Source of the DNA: Porphyra umbilicalis
Taxonomy: Eukaryota > Rhodophyta > Bangiophyceae > Bangiales > Bangiaceae
DNA: 64,000 nt
Assembly (NCBI GenBank): GCA_002049455.2
Contig: KV918988.1
Coordinates: 1 to 64,000, forward strand
Reading direction: 5' to 3'
Positions 1 through 11,170 of this stretch are shown here, piece by piece. Every line of letters starts with the position of its first letter. Positions within the stretch are counted from its first letter, which is position 1. The notes under the pieces are model-generated. The model saw only the letters and a list, made by a program, of their open reading frames with translations. It was not told the DNA's origin and made no database searches. Position numbers and translations under genes: made by a program.

Positions 1-137
1 TCTTCGGACAGGTCCAAGAAATAACAATGTTGGACATGTACTAGCCCTGACTTATCCAGCGCACGGTGTCACTCGCAGCACACCCTCACGATGCGGCACG
101 CTCGGTTTGTCAACCCGGTGGCTGGTGCAGCGCGCCC

Positions 138-2370
138 TCACACCATCTTGGCAAACGACGGCCCGCGGGCGAGCACCACCCCGTACCCAACCAGCCGCAG
201 AATGCACACAATGCCCGCAATGGCGGCCACGTTCCCCCACACCCCCCCGCCGTGGCGCTGATGCCAAACGAGGCCATGGCCCGCTCCCCGTCGGGCAAAC
301 ACGTGCCACACTCGAGCGGGTTGGCAAACACCACGCCCGCCAGCTGCGCGCGCACCATCCCCGCAAAGGCGTAGCTCATAAACGAGGCGTAGTGGAGCCA
401 CCGCAGGGCGGCCGGCAGCCGGTCGGGTTGAATGAGGAAGCCCGAGTAGAGGAAGAGCGCCGAGTAGAGCGTCGGCGTCACCGACACGGCCGTCTGAATA
501 TCGTCAAAGGTGGCGGCGACGACGAGCGCGAGGGACTCGGCGGCAAACCACACGAGGGTGGCGGTGACCACAAAAGCGGGGAAGCCTCTGCCGCGGAGGC
601 CGACCAGGGCGCCGAGGACGACGGTCAGGAGCACCGCCTGGACAATGCCGCGGAGGAAGCCGCGGATGGTGTAGGCCAAAAAGAAGACGGACGTGCGGTA
701 CGAGCGCGCCGCACGCTCCCGCAGGAGGATGACGCGCTCCAGAGGAAAGTGGACGTGCATGGCAATCGGCGCGAGCGTCGCGACCATGACGCCAAACACA
801 CCGAGCAGCCGCACAATGGTGCTGATGCCCGCCGCGGAGCCGGTCGCGTAGGCCGCTGACCGGCCGACGCTGAGAAAGGTCAGGCCGAGCACAGACGCGA
901 TGGCGGTCACTTGGACGAGCGTCGCGACCATCGCGCGCGCCTCCCGCACCTCGAGCAGGTACGTGCGGTGGAGGAGCACCCCCAGCTGGTGCCACGGGGA
1001 GGTGGCAAAAGAGCCCGCCACCTCCGTCGCAACGCCGACGCTCCTGCCGTCCTCGGCGAGTGCCGACGCGATACTCTGAGAGGTCACGGGCAAGGCAAAG
1101 CGCACCCGGTGAGCGCCTCGCGTCTTGGACAGGGACGCCATGCCGCACGGAGACGCCTCTGCTGCGAGGTGCCGCCTGTATGCGTCTGCCAAAAACGCCA
1201 CGTGGTCGACAGGCGGCGCGCCCACGCCCTTACCCGTAACATCGCCGCTAGTGGCGGCCGCGTCCACCCCCAACCGCACATAGCTGTGCGTCGGCGAGCG
1301 CACTGGGTCCACCGCGGCGCCACCCGCGGTGGCCACGCCCAACCGTTGCAGCGCGGGCGCGCCGACGCGCGCCCACAGCCGCGCGGCGGCGCCCGCGCCG
1401 CCCCCGCCCCCGTCGGCGCCCGCCTTTCCCCCCCCGCCGACGCGGCGGCCGCCGCCGGCGTGACCGTGTCGAGCAAAAAGTCCGCCACGTTGGTCGCCCG
1501 CGGACATGGCCAGCCGAGGCCCGCAAAGTAGGCGACCGCCGCGCGCGGCGGCCCGCCGTACACGACGCGCCCGCCGCTCAGCAGCAGCACCACGTCAAAG
1601 GCGTCAAAGGCGTCGCCGCGGGGCTGGTGGATGGTCGTCACCACCGTCTTGCCGCCGGCGGCGGCGAGGGACCGCAGCGTCCGCACGACCGCCAGCGCGG
1701 CGGCCGCGTCGAGGCCCGCCGTCGGCTCGTCACACACGAGCAGCTGCGGGTCGGTGACGAGCTCCACGCCAATAGCGGTGCGCTTGCGCTCCCCGCCGCT
1801 GACGCCGCGGACGGCGCCGCCGCCGACGCGGCGGTCGGCAACGGCGGTCAAGCCGAGTTCGGTCAGCACCGCGTCGACGCGCGCCGCCCGCTGCACGGGG
1901 GGGGTGGACTGGGGGAGGCGCAAGCGCGCCGCAAAATCGATTTGCTCCCGCACCGTCAGCGCCGCGTGCATGGCGTCGTCTTGCTCCACGTACGCGGTCA
2001 TGTCTTTAAAGGCCGCCGGTGCGCGCGGCGCGCCATTGACCAGCACCGACCCGCGGATGGTGACGCCCGGGGAGGGCGCCAGCCGCCCCGCCAGCAGGTT
2101 GAGGAGCGTCGTTTTGCCAGCGCCAGACGGGCCCATGATGGCCATCAGCTGGCCGGGGCGGACGCACCCAGACACGCCCGAGAGGAGCGCCCGCTCCGTC
2201 GGGCCGAGCGCCGCCGGGGTGGTGCTTACGGGCGTCGGCCGGGGGCCAGAGAGCCGCGAGCGCAACGACACCGCTGCCCGTCTGGGCGCCGACAGCAGCT
2301 GCGAGGGCGCCGCGCTGTCCACCGACAGTTGGATGTCTCGCCATTCCAGGTGCACCGAGGGGCGCTCCAT
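138..2370 (-). CDS. ABCG (White/PDR-type) half-transporter, two apparent homopolymer frameshifts
   Basis: Half-size ABC transporter of the ABCG layout: N-terminal nucleotide-binding domain, then a membrane domain. It would export lipids or other hydrophobic compounds across a membrane as a dimer (family knowledge). The first part, from the ATG at 2368-2370, shows Walker A GPSGAGKTT, signature VSGGERKR, Walker B LLVCDEPTAGLD and H-loop TTIHQP. About five or six hydrophobic segments follow (for example near ATLVQVTAIASVLGLTFL and TLYSALFLYSGFLI). The reading frame changes at the C8 run 1428-1435 and again at the C7 run 242-248. The last frame ends in GVWGNVAAIAGIVCILRL, which fits the family C-terminus. 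The total is about 740 codons, a normal ABCG length. Either assembly indels or a decayed gene would explain the shifts; the first is likelier because each needs only one base. Confidence 0.9.
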
Positions 2371-3010
2371 CCGGCGGAGGGCGATGCGCCCGCCCGGAAA
2401 GGGTCAGTTCGTCGTCGGGTGGATGGTGTCGAGGAGGAAAAACACCATACGTCGACCAGGCCTTATCGTAGGACCACGATGAGGCAAGACAGCCAATAGA
2501 GCGGAGCGCGCAGGCAAACGGCAGCAGCCTCAGTGCCACCACGGGAGCGTCACTACGGACGAACCGGTGGAAGAGAGAGGTGCGAGGTGGGAGAAAACGA
2601 CACGGAGGGGGGTCACCAAGGAGGCAAGAGCAGCGTGCAGCGGCCCGGCGGCGCGTGGCGAGACCGTCGCACGGCCGAGGAGTGGCAGAGCACCGCCGGC
2701 AGCAGGCCGTTGGCGGTGACCCTTCCATCCCCCCATGCCTCTACCGGGCACCTTCCCTTTCCGGCCTACATTATTGCAACGTCATACGAGGTCATAGGAG
2801 AGGGCTTTGTCAGTCAGCACCAGACCAGTGGCCGTCATCCGCTCCCACCGTCCAGGATGCGGCGCATGCGCCGATGGTGCGGCAGAAGCCGAGTGATGGA
2901 GCACCCTTGAAATTGATAGCGATCGCGGTGAGAGCACTGAAACCAGCATCATGCTGGCTCTTCGATGATCGAAGAGCATGTCTATCGGTGCGCCAAATCG
3001 GCAAATTATA
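2371..3010. other. intergenic, upstream of the ABCG gene
   Basis: No convincing gene. The open frames here lack recognisable domains and composition drops from GC-rich to mixed after about 2750. It should contain the ABCG promoter, but I see no clear core motif. Confidence 0.4.
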
Positions 3011-3182
3011 TTGCTGTCTTCCCAATTTTGGCCGATGTGGTCGAAGTCAAGACAGGGTCTCGGTCAACTGCCCATTGGTCGAACGACTTTATCCGGCTGA
3101 ATGGATGGCTGAGAAACTGTTTCGCACAGTTGATTACCCCTCTTGACATCGACGGCATCGGCCAAAATTGGGAAGACAGCAA
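3011..3182. mobile_element. 172-bp MITE with TA target duplication
   Basis: Perfect terminal inverted repeats of about 26-27 bp start TTGCTGTCTTCCCAATTTTG and continue GCCGATG; the imperfect pairing extends to about 40 bp. TA dinucleotides flank both ends (3009-3010 and 3183-3184), as in Tc1/mariner-type insertions. The core CCCAATTTTGGCCGAT is shared with the TIRs of the 1.4-kb element at 45401-46843, so both belong to one family. There is no coding capacity. A second palindrome, GATGTCTAGACATC, lies just outside the right end. Confidence 0.8.
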
Positions 3183-3414
3183 TAGCTACGGGGATGTCTA
3201 GACATCCGTAGACGTCTATGGGGAAACCATTGGGCCATATCGGGGGCATTGAGCCATAGCCATCGCCATATTTGCACGGGATGGCTTTCTGTTTGGCGAT
3301 CGCCACAGCGATAGCCATATGCGAGAGCCAACCATATGCCTTCGATTTCACGAGATACGAGGAGTTCGCATGTGATCGGGTCGGACTTGTCATGCAGCAC
3401 ATTCACTGTGGCAA

Positions 3415-4183
3415 GTGTTGAATTCCACGCACGTGCGTGCAATACCCTGGCCTTGATGGCGGTGGCTCGCTCGGCAACGCATCGACTCCAGGCACGCCGG
3501 CCGGCCCCATAGCCGCGAGCGCGCTCGGGGGCACATACAGCCACGTTGCCGTGGTGGGGGGGGCGTGCGGCGAGGAAAGGGGTGCCGCTGCCGCCACCGC
3601 AGCGGCGGCGGCCCGCCAGCGTCGCGCAACGCCCACGGGAGGGGCCGTCACTCCGCCGCACAGCGCACCTGCGCACGGCGGGCGAGGCGGCTGACACGGC
3701 ACACAGGCGGGCGGATGAAACCGACCGCCGCGCGACAGGGCGCCTCTAACCGCGCCGCTAGATGGCGTCAGAAGGCTCCGATGAACCGCTGCAACAGAAG
3801 CCGGCGCGCAGGCACGATCACCTGCGGGTCATCGTGGGCGCGTCGAATCCCAGAAGTCGCTGCGCGCGGTCGCCGGGCGCAACTCGGGGCGGTGGCCACC
3901 GCCTCCCCTGGCCCCCCCTACGTCGGGGGGAGGAGGGGGGCTGGCGTCGTCCGGGCCCTGTGACCCCTGTGGCAGGACAGTCCTTCTCAGCCACGTAACT
4001 CCATTCGCTTTTAGCGTCATCGCCAACACTGACACGCCCTAGGGCAGGGCCCTGCCCTCAGATCCCTGAGGACACGAATGCAGACTGCCACCTCTGAAAC
4101 AAAGAGCAAGTCCCGTGATCTAAGTATATGTGCGCATCACTACGCTTTGAGAGCACCCTGTCCTAAAGGCCAGGGAATTCCTA
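3415..4183 (+). repeat. dispersed repeat R1, fullest copy
   Basis: Related sequence recurs at 21537-21843, at 24411-25600 (opposite strand, split by a MITE), at 25738-25872 (tail only), and as 5' and 3' parts on either side of the DIRS element (56390-56545 and 60780-60960). Markers are GGACAGTCCTTCTCAGCCAC near 3975 and CTTTGAGAGCACCCTGTCCT near 4150. It is GC-rich in its first 500 bp and has no long recognisable ORF. It could be a non-autonomous retroelement or DNA element; the ends are not resolved. Confidence 0.75.
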
Positions 4184-5300
4184 TTTTTCAGATATGAAAA
4201 AACAGTTCATGCCGATCCTGTCCACGCCGATCACGACGATTGGATGTCCCAGTGTTGCCTGACACTGGGTGTGCCGCGCAGACGATCCACAGAACCTCAT
4301 GATCAGGGATGCGTCCTCATCAGTAAGGACTCCTGACACACGTCCTGGCATGCTATGACTGCCTGACGGCGGCCATGAGCTGAGCCCACACGACCCCCAC
4401 CCCCCCCCCTCAAGTTCCTTTTCCGCCAGCCAAGCACTACCGACTCTGACAATGGTACGTTCCCTGGCAGTGCACCGTTCCGGCTCGGCCGGGACGCAGC
4501 GGTGGCGGCACACCGGCCGCGCCCGCCCGGTGTGGATCCCCCCTGCCCATTGACACGATGGCGACCGTCCCGGTCGGCGCTCTCCCCACCGGATGTGGCG
4601 GTGGCGGCGCGCCGTCTGCCGGGTGGGCCCCTGTCCCTGTGCGGCGGGGGCGGTTTTGGTTGGGGCGCCTGCCGGCCGGCTCGCGTCAGCAGGGAGCGGG
4701 GGGTCTCCTCAGTGCATCGGCGGCTTCTTTGCGTCGCGGACCACCTGCCCGCGATGCGTCTGCCAAACGCTGGCGACGCGATGCCCAATGCGTGCCGCGG
4801 CGGCTGCCCGCCCTTTTTGGCAGCGGTGGTGACCGCTTCGTTCTGGTGGGGGTCGCCCGTTTGGTGGGGGGGGGGTGCGCGTGTGAGCAGCGCCGGCGAG
4901 TAGGCGGCGTGACGGTGATGGACCGGCACCGAAGCGGACGGGTGGGGCGGCAGCGGCGGGCGGGCGGGCGGGCGGGCGGCATAGCGCCGGTGCGGGCCGG
5001 CAGCGCGGCTGTCGGGCGGGCGAGGTGCGGCTGCGGCTATGGGCGGCTTTGCCGATAGACGTTGCCGTCGGAGGTGTAGGCAGCTCCATAAGAGGGGCGG
5101 CTGGCGGCCCCTGTCTGACAACCACCCCCCGCCTTCCATCTCCTCATCCTCACGCGTCCAGGGTCCGGCTTGTCTGCCGACCAGAGAGGGGGGTGGTGCA
5201 CGCAGCCGCGACGAGCCCCAACAGCCGGCCGTCGCCACCCCGTCACCCAACCTCCTCTTGACTTCTCTCGAGCCGCTCCCCACCCCCCCTCCCCGCCGTC
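4184..5300. other. intergenic, GC-rich, no supported gene
   Basis: All frames are open by composition, and G/C runs such as a GCGG repeat near 4960-4980 are present. The last part is presumably promoter and 5' leader of the secreted-protein gene. I recognise nothing coding. Confidence 0.4.
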
Positions 5301-6503
5301 ATGGCGCCCAGGGTACGGTCGACCAAGGCCGCCGCCGTACTCCTCGCCGCCCTGACCGCCGCGCTGGCGGTCGCCGCCGCCGCGTCGGCGTTCAAGGTGC
5401 CCCCCGGCTCCCAGTGCAAGTGCGTGCAAGCGGCAACGGCCGGGCGGTGCGTGACGGACGTGCGCGCCGACGGGGCGGGCGGCCACACGTGCACGCGCGC
5501 CGCCGACGGTGCCGGCTGCACGCCGCCGTGGGAGTGCGTGACGGCGGGCGCGACGCACGTGTGCATGGCGGCCAACGTCGTCACGTCGTGGCAGTGCGTT
5601 GGGGGGAGCGGCGGCGCCGGCGGCGGCGTGTGCGCGTGCACCGAGGAAGCGGACGGCGGCGTGTCGCTGCACCCCGTGTCCAAGGTCGGGGGGGGTGGCG
5701 CGCGCTCGGGTGGGGGCGGCGCCAAGCCGCCGCCAACCACCCCAACGGTGAAGCCGACGCCGACGCCGTGGACGCCCGCGTCGGGGGCGGTGCCCGAGCC
5801 GCAGCCCGAGGCGTGCCTGGCGGCGGGCGTCAAAGTCGCCGTCAATGGCAAGCCGTGGGCGTGCGCCAAGTCGATGAACATTGGCCGCCGCACCGCCGCG
5901 CAGGCGTACGCGTTCAAGGACTACAAGCAGAATGGGTGGTCAACGCCCGACGATTGGGTCAACCTCGCCGTGCTCCGCGACGCAGCGTCCCGCCTGTACC
6001 TGTGCGTGACGCTCGGGAGCGCCCAGCGGACGGACGTGTCCACGTGGCGGGCGGCCAAGTCGACGCTCCGCAGCGCCACGCGCAACGCGTTTTACGTGCA
6101 GGACGACCGCGCGGCCAGCGGGCAGTACGACTCGTACGGGGTCAAGGAGGCCGGCGCGGGCTCGCGGCTCACCACCCAACACACGTGGGCAGACTACAAG
6201 ACGGACGGGTACTGCGTGGATGTGGGGGCGGGGCTGGACGCCACCTTTTATGACCTGTCGCTGGTCAAGGGGGTGGCGCTGGCCAACGTCAATGCCGCGG
6301 CCATGACGCCGTATGGCAAGGTGGCGAGCTGGAAGGGCAAGGCGCTCAAGCGCGAGCGCTCGACCGCGAGGCTGGCGTACGACAAGCAGCTGCGGGTGCT
6401 GCCGGCCAAGGAGCAGGCGGCGGCGTGGAAGAAGGGGCGCAAGTACGGGCAGCCGCCAAAGGCGGCAATCCAGGTGACGCTGACGCCGTCGTGCTCGTGC
6501 TAA
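5301..6503 (+). CDS. secreted cysteine-rich protein of unknown function
   Basis: A 400-residue protein starting at an ATG in good context (GCCGTCATGGCG). Residues 8-30 form an Ala/Leu-rich signal peptide with a likely cut after about residue 30, so it should enter the secretory pathway. A cysteine-rich module follows (Cys near 39, 41, 50, 64, 73, 79, 88, 99, 111, 113), then a Gly/Pro/Thr linker (about 128-165), then a basic C-terminal domain of about 230 residues with few cysteines, ending in CSC. The layout suggests an extracellular or cell-wall-associated protein with disulphide bonds. I do not recognise the family. The frame is intact, GC-rich at third positions and without introns. The adjacent genes give no functional hint. 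Confidence 0.8.
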   Translation: MAPRVRSTKAAAVLLAALTAALAVAAAASAFKVPPGSQCKCVQAATAGRCVTDVRADGAGGHTCTRAADGAGCTPPWECVTAGATHVCMAANVVTSWQCVGGSGGAGGGVCACTEEADGGVSLHPVSKVGGGGARSGGGGAKPPPTTPTVKPTPTPWTPASGAVPEPQPEACLAAGVKVAVNGKPWACAKSMNIGRRTAAQAYAFKDYKQNGWSTPDDWVNLAVLRDAASRLYLCVTLGSAQRTDVSTWRAAKSTLRSATRNAFYVQDDRAASGQYDSYGVKEAGAGSRLTTQHTWADYKTDGYCVDVGAGLDATFYDLSLVKGVALANVNAAAMTPYGKVASWKGKALKRERSTARLAYDKQLRVLPAKEQAAAWKKGRKYGQPPKAAIQVTLTPSCSC

Positions 6504-7416
6504 GGCGGCGGGCGGGGCAGGGTGGGGCAGGGCGGGGGGAGGGGTGGCATCAGCGACGGGAGTCGGGGTGGGCGTGTGCCCGGCCCGCGTGTGTGGCGGG
6601 AGAGGGCAGGAGGCGGCGCCGCCTTGCGGCTGCTGCCCGACCTTTTTCCTACACTTCTTTTTAATGTTTTCTGGATGGACGCGTCTGGGTGTCGGCGGCG
6701 CGGCTTTGGCGGGAGTCGGCGGCGCGTGTGGGGGGTGTTCTGGTCTTGCCGAATGCAAGCCCAGCGCTGCGCGACCAACCGAGAGCGGCACCTCGTTTTT
6801 CTGCAAGAGTGCTTGTTGACAACAGGTCTCGCCACAGGGGAGCAGGTGAACCCGCTGCGGACCGCCGGCCGGTCGCTGACGGTCTGCGAGCGGTCTTGTC
6901 GGGGCGTTGCCGCCTCAGACACACACGGGTGCCACGCACCGTAACGGCAACAATCAAGAGAAATAGGGCGCGTCGGCAACAGCCTCATGTCTGCCCGAGC
7001 GTTGGGGCAGCCGATACAGACACGGATCTGACGTCTGAATCGCAGGGTGGTGACGGCGACACCCGCCAGCGGCCTGCGTAGGGAGGTACGTACAGCTTCA
7101 CGGAAGACGAGCGAGAATCGGTCTGGACACGAGGAAACGGTAGCTCCTACAGTTAGACAGGCACGACGATGGGGTCGTTCTTGTCCTGTTTTTGGGACAG
7201 CTTGGCCGTTTTCTCCATCACGTGAAGTGTGATGACTCCAGACCAGAAGCTTCAAAGCGTACCGCATGCGCGTTGGCCGCCGCCGACTCGAGGGACGCCT
7301 CAACGATCGGCGCCACATCGCCCACCCTCAACCCCCCCCTCCACGACCGCGTCGGCCGTCGCTCCTCCCCCACCCCCCCCATCCCCATTGTGCCCGTCGC
7401 TCGCCCGACCTTGCCC
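6504..7416. other. intergenic
   Basis: 3' region of the secreted-protein gene and upstream region of the next one. It includes a short T-rich stretch at 6645-6670. No supported gene. Confidence 0.4.
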
Positions 7417-8679
7417 ATGGCGTGCATGATGTCGGCGACGTGGCCGTCCATCGCCACCCTCACCGGCGGGTCGACGGCCGAGGGCGGGGCGCCGCTGCCG
7501 GCGGGCGGCCCGCTCTGCTCCTTCTCCTCGGCGCTGTGGCCGCCGGGCGGCGGCGGGCCGCCGGCGGGGCCGTGGCCGACCGCGCCGCCGCGACCCGTGC
7601 CGCCAGCGGGAGCGCTGGCGGCGGCGGCCGCCGCGCCCGCGCCCGTGGCACCCGCGGGGGGCGGGGGCGGGGCGCCCGCACCGGCAGCGGCGCCGCCACC
7701 ACCAGCGGCGGCAGCAGTGCTGCCACCACCAGCCGCGGCAGCGGCGCCGCCACCACCTGCGGCGGCACCGGCACCAGCCGACGGGACCGACGCAGGGGGG
7801 CGGCCGCCAGAGCGGTCGCCGCTCGACTCGCCGTGGGCGCTTTGGGAGCGCAGGGGCTCCCCGCCGCCGACCGTGCTGACAATGGACGACGCGGCAGCCG
7901 CGCCGCCCCGACCACACGCACCCGCGGGCGCGCCGGCCGCCGTGTCACCGCCGCCGCAAGGAGCGTCACTCCCACCACCCGCCTACCCCGCGCTCACGTT
8001 GCCACCACCCGCGTCGCCGGCCGGCGCCGTGTCGCTGCACGCGCGCGACAAGGCCGCGGCGGCCATGGGAGCGCCCGACGCCCTCGCAATCGACGCTCGC
8101 CCATGGGCGGTGGGCGCCCCCCCCCCGGCGGTCCGGCCGCCGCGCCGGCCCACCCACTCGGTCCGTCCACCCGGGAATGCCCCCCCGCCGCAACCATTGT
8201 CACCATAGCGCCCGCACCCCCCCCCCCCCCCTCCCCCATCCCCCCCCGCCAGCGGCGTGCCCACCCCCCCCCCCCCCGCCGCGCCGTCACCACCACCAGC
8301 GACCATCGACGCGGCGGCCAGCCGCCTGTGGGCGGCGCTCTGTACCAACCCCCGCCGCCGGCGCGCGATGCTCGCCGTTGCCGTCGCCGCGGCGGCGGCC
8401 TTGAGCCTTGTGCGCGTCGTCGGTCCGGCCGCGACGGCGGCCGCCGCCGGCCGCTTGAGCCGCCGCCCGTCTGGGGCGCCAGCCGAGAAAGCGCCGTCGG
8501 CCGCCGCGGGCGGGCCCGCCGCCACCGCGGCTCCGGCGGCACCCGCCGGTGCCGACTACAGCGTCACCATGGAGGTCGGGGGCTTTGCCGACGGCGGCGC
8601 GGCGGCGGCGGAGCTCGCGCGGCGGTGGCGCGAGGGGAGCGGCCGCGGCGCCGGCGGCGGCGGAGGGGAGGCCCGCTAG
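7417..8679 (+). CDS. low-complexity protein with one membrane segment, frame disturbed
   Basis: From the ATG at 7417 the frame encodes an Ala/Pro/Gly-rich region of about 260 codons. A single in-frame TAG at 8206 and three long C runs (about 8216-8230, 8241-8247, 8263-8277) follow. The same frame then resumes with a basic stretch, a hydrophobic segment (AMLAVAVAAAAALSLVRVV) and a short C-terminal part containing YSVTMEVGGFADGGAAAAEL. That last piece loosely recalls the first strand-helix of SPOR domains, but it is too short to claim. I infer one gene for a single-pass protein with a disordered N-terminal region, its middle obscured by homopolymer errors. The alternative is that only the downstream half is real. 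Confidence 0.35.
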
Positions 8680-9223
8680 GTGCGGCGGCTGGGCGGTTCG
8701 CTGCCGCCCCGCGGGTGCGCCGCAAGGGGTAGCCGCGGGGGTCGGAGCGGTAGCCCGGCAGCACGAGGTGGCGGGCGGCGGCTCCTCGTGATGGGCGTGG
8801 CGGCGCCGCGTCTGCAGCGAGAGAGCTCGGTTGTCCTATGCTTTGAGAGGGGACCGTGCCTCGTGTGCGTGCACTTCTCCAACCCAAGGGCAACGCTGTT
8901 GCGCGCGGAAGCAGCGGGTGTCGACCACGAGCCAGCCAAGCCGCCACCCTGGCGCCGCACCGCCACATGCCTCACGCCCGCCCGCCGGGGCACGCCAAAG
9001 CAGCGCCGGCGCCGCCCGTCGGCGTCGCCGCCACGGCCACGACGCGCGCACGCCAAAGCCGTCCGCCGCGACGGCCGCCTCGCACCGACGCGCGTGCCGT
9101 GGCGCGGCACACACAGCCACTGCCGCTGCTGCGCGTGCCCACCGCCACCTCTGCTACGCTGGTGGCACCAGGGCGGCGGCGGGCGGGAGGGATGGACCCC
9201 CCCCCCCCCCCCCCCAACGCGGC
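8680..9223. other. intergenic between convergent genes
   Basis: Lies between the stop codons of two convergent frames. No gene seen. A C15 homopolymer is at about 9199-9213. Confidence 0.35.
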
Positions 9224-11017
9224 TCACCCGTCCCCCCCGTGGCGCCACCGCCACGCTTCCAGGCGGCACCGCAGGCGCGGCGCCGCCGCGTCGTACAAGG
9301 CCCGCAAATCCGCCGGGTGGGCGTACAAGAGGTCCGCCGTCGCCAACCGCCCGCCGCGGACGGCGAGCAGCGCCGGGGCGATCGGGTCGCCCCAAAAGGG
9401 CGTCCAAGAGTGGCGGCCGCCGCCTGGCACGGCCCGCGCGTGGGGGAAGGGGGGATTGGTGCGCCCCAACGCGGCGTCCGGGGGCCCCCACCAGCGGCCG
9501 CCGCCGGCGTACGAGGCTGGCGGCACGAGGGGTGGGGTGACCGTCGACCCGGGCGAGCCGCCAGCGTACCTGCCGGCGGGGGTGGGCGGCGTCCAGGGGG
9601 GCGGGTAGTGCGCGTCGGTGGTCAGAGGACCCCACGGGTCGTCCACGGCGGGGTGCCTCCACGAGTGGACCGCGGCAGCGGCGGGGGCGGCCGCCGCCAA
9701 TGGGTCGGCGCCCACCTCGTCCTCCTCCATCGACAGCACGTTCATGGCAGCAATGAGAAACGTGAGCAAGAGCTCCCGCGGCGGGCGGGGGTCGGGGGTG
9801 CCCACCCCCGCCCCTACCCCGCTCGCGGCGGTCCCCCCACACGACGGGCACTCCCCCAGCGGGTCACCCGGCGGCGACACGACGGCGGCGACGGCCGCAG
9901 CCGCATCCAACGGGTCGGACACCCCGACCAGCGCGCACAGCAGGTGGTCCGCGCGGTCGGCCGACAATGACGCGGCGACCATCCAGAAGTCCCACGCGCG
10001 GCACCAGGGGAGGAAGAGCGCCATTGGGTGCACCGTATCGACCGTGGCAGCGGCGGCGGCAGCCGCGAGTCGCCCGCACGTGCTCGCGCACGTCGGCGGT
10101 CCAGGGGTGGGGGCGCCCCCGTCAATGACGGCGGGGGCGACAGTGGGGAGCTTGTCGACCACCCCACCGCCGGCCTTGCCGCAGCCCCCACGGGCCGGCG
10201 CCCCGTCGCCGTCGGCGGCCGACGTCGACCACCGCGGCCGCCACGCGGGGCGCCCCCCCCCCCACCCACGCGCGAGCAGCGCGTGGACGACGTGGGCGCC
10301 CCACTGGGACACCCACACGGTCGCCACCGCCGGCGCGGTGACGGCAATGAGCGCGAGCGGCGGTGCCGCGCGCACGACGGCGGCGGCAACGGCCGAGCGC
10401 GCCACGCGGCCGGCGCGAAAGGCGGCGGCGGTGGCGGCCACGTCGGCCAAGTGCTCCCCGCCAATGCGCGCCCACACGTCGGGGTGCGGGGGGGACACGC
10501 CCGCAACGAGGCGGGCGCCCCAGGCGTGCCCCGGCGGGGGGGCACCGGTGCCCAGCGGCGGCGGCGGCGGCGGCGGCAGCGCGTCTGGCGCACCGCCGCC
10601 GCCGCCGTCCCCGGCCGGGCGCCGCCACGGCGCGTCGACGGTGGCAATCCAGGCGGCTTTGCGGTCACCGACGAGGACGACGAGGGACCAGCGCACGGCC
10701 GCGAGCAGCCCGCCGTCGGTCAAGACGGACGCGACGAGCGTCACGTGGCGCGCCGCCGGCCAGGAGGCCCCCCCCGCCAAAAACACGAGCCCCGCCACGT
10801 CCTCCACGCGCGCGCTCGCAACGCCAACGACCATGTCGCGGACGACGAGGCCGCCGTAGAGGAGCAGCCCCGCGTAGACGCCGAGAACTACGCCGGCGGT
10901 GTGGAGGGTGTAGAGGTAGGACGCGTCGCGGAGGAGGTACTCGAAGCTGCTAATGACAATCGCCACGACGGCGGCGTAAATGCCGACCGACTGGACGGGC
11001 TCGAGGCGGACGGTCAT
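9224..11017 (-). CDS. membrane protein of unknown function
   Basis: An uninterrupted 597-residue frame from an ATG at 11015-11017. The first 120 residues contain about four hydrophobic segments (SVGIYAAVVAIVISSFEYLL, HTAGVVLGVYAGLLLYGGLV and two weaker ones). Another lies near residue 225 (LALIAVTAPAVATVWVSQW) and one near TFLIAAMNVL. The middle and C-terminal parts are Pro/Gly-rich with scattered aromatic residues, and a CPSCGG motif is present. This suggests a multi-pass membrane protein with long cytoplasmic or lumenal loops. The complementary strand also carries long open frames, but those are compositional and lack hydrophobic periodicity. No family recognised. Confidence 0.65.
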   Translation of the reverse strand: MTVRLEPVQSVGIYAAVVAIVISSFEYLLRDASYLYTLHTAGVVLGVYAGLLLYGGLVVRDMVVGVASARVEDVAGLVFLAGGASWPAARHVTLVASVLTDGGLLAAVRWSLVVLVGDRKAAWIATVDAPWRRPAGDGGGGGAPDALPPPPPPPLGTGAPPPGHAWGARLVAGVSPPHPDVWARIGGEHLADVAATAAAFRAGRVARSAVAAAVVRAAPPLALIAVTAPAVATVWVSQWGAHVVHALLARGWGGGRPAWRPRWSTSAADGDGAPARGGCGKAGGGVVDKLPTVAPAVIDGGAPTPGPPTCASTCGRLAAAAAAATVDTVHPMALFLPWCRAWDFWMVAASLSADRADHLLCALVGVSDPLDAAAAVAAVVSPPGDPLGECPSCGGTAASGVGAGVGTPDPRPPRELLLTFLIAAMNVLSMEEDEVGADPLAAAAPAAAAVHSWRHPAVDDPWGPLTTDAHYPPPWTPPTPAGRYAGGSPGSTVTPPLVPPASYAGGGRWWGPPDAALGRTNPPFPHARAVPGGGRHSWTPFWGDPIAPALLAVRGGRLATADLLYAHPADLRALYDAAAPRLRCRLEAWRWRHGGDG

Positions 11018-11032
11018 GGCGCCGGTCGCGGT

Positions 11033-11170
11033 GGGGGGGGGGGGGGAGAAGACGGCGGGGGGGTGGAGGAGACGACCGGGGGGGGGAGGAGACGGCCGGC
11101 GGGGTGAAGGAGACGGCCGGCGGGGTGCAGGAGACGGCGGGGGGATGGAGGAGACGAGGTGGCGGGGGGC
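11033..11170. repeat. G-rich tandem repeat upstream of the membrane-protein gene
   Basis: About five or six copies of a 19-22-bp unit resembling GGAGGAGACGGCCGGCGGGG, with G runs of 4-10. It lies immediately upstream of the start codon of the minus-strand gene ending at 9224, so it may be in its promoter or leader. Potential G-quadruplex on the + strand. Confidence 0.7.

Noticed and set aside
8540-8679. SPOR domain at the end of the 7417-8679 frame
   Set aside because: Only about 30 residues resemble its first strand-helix; a full domain needs about 70.
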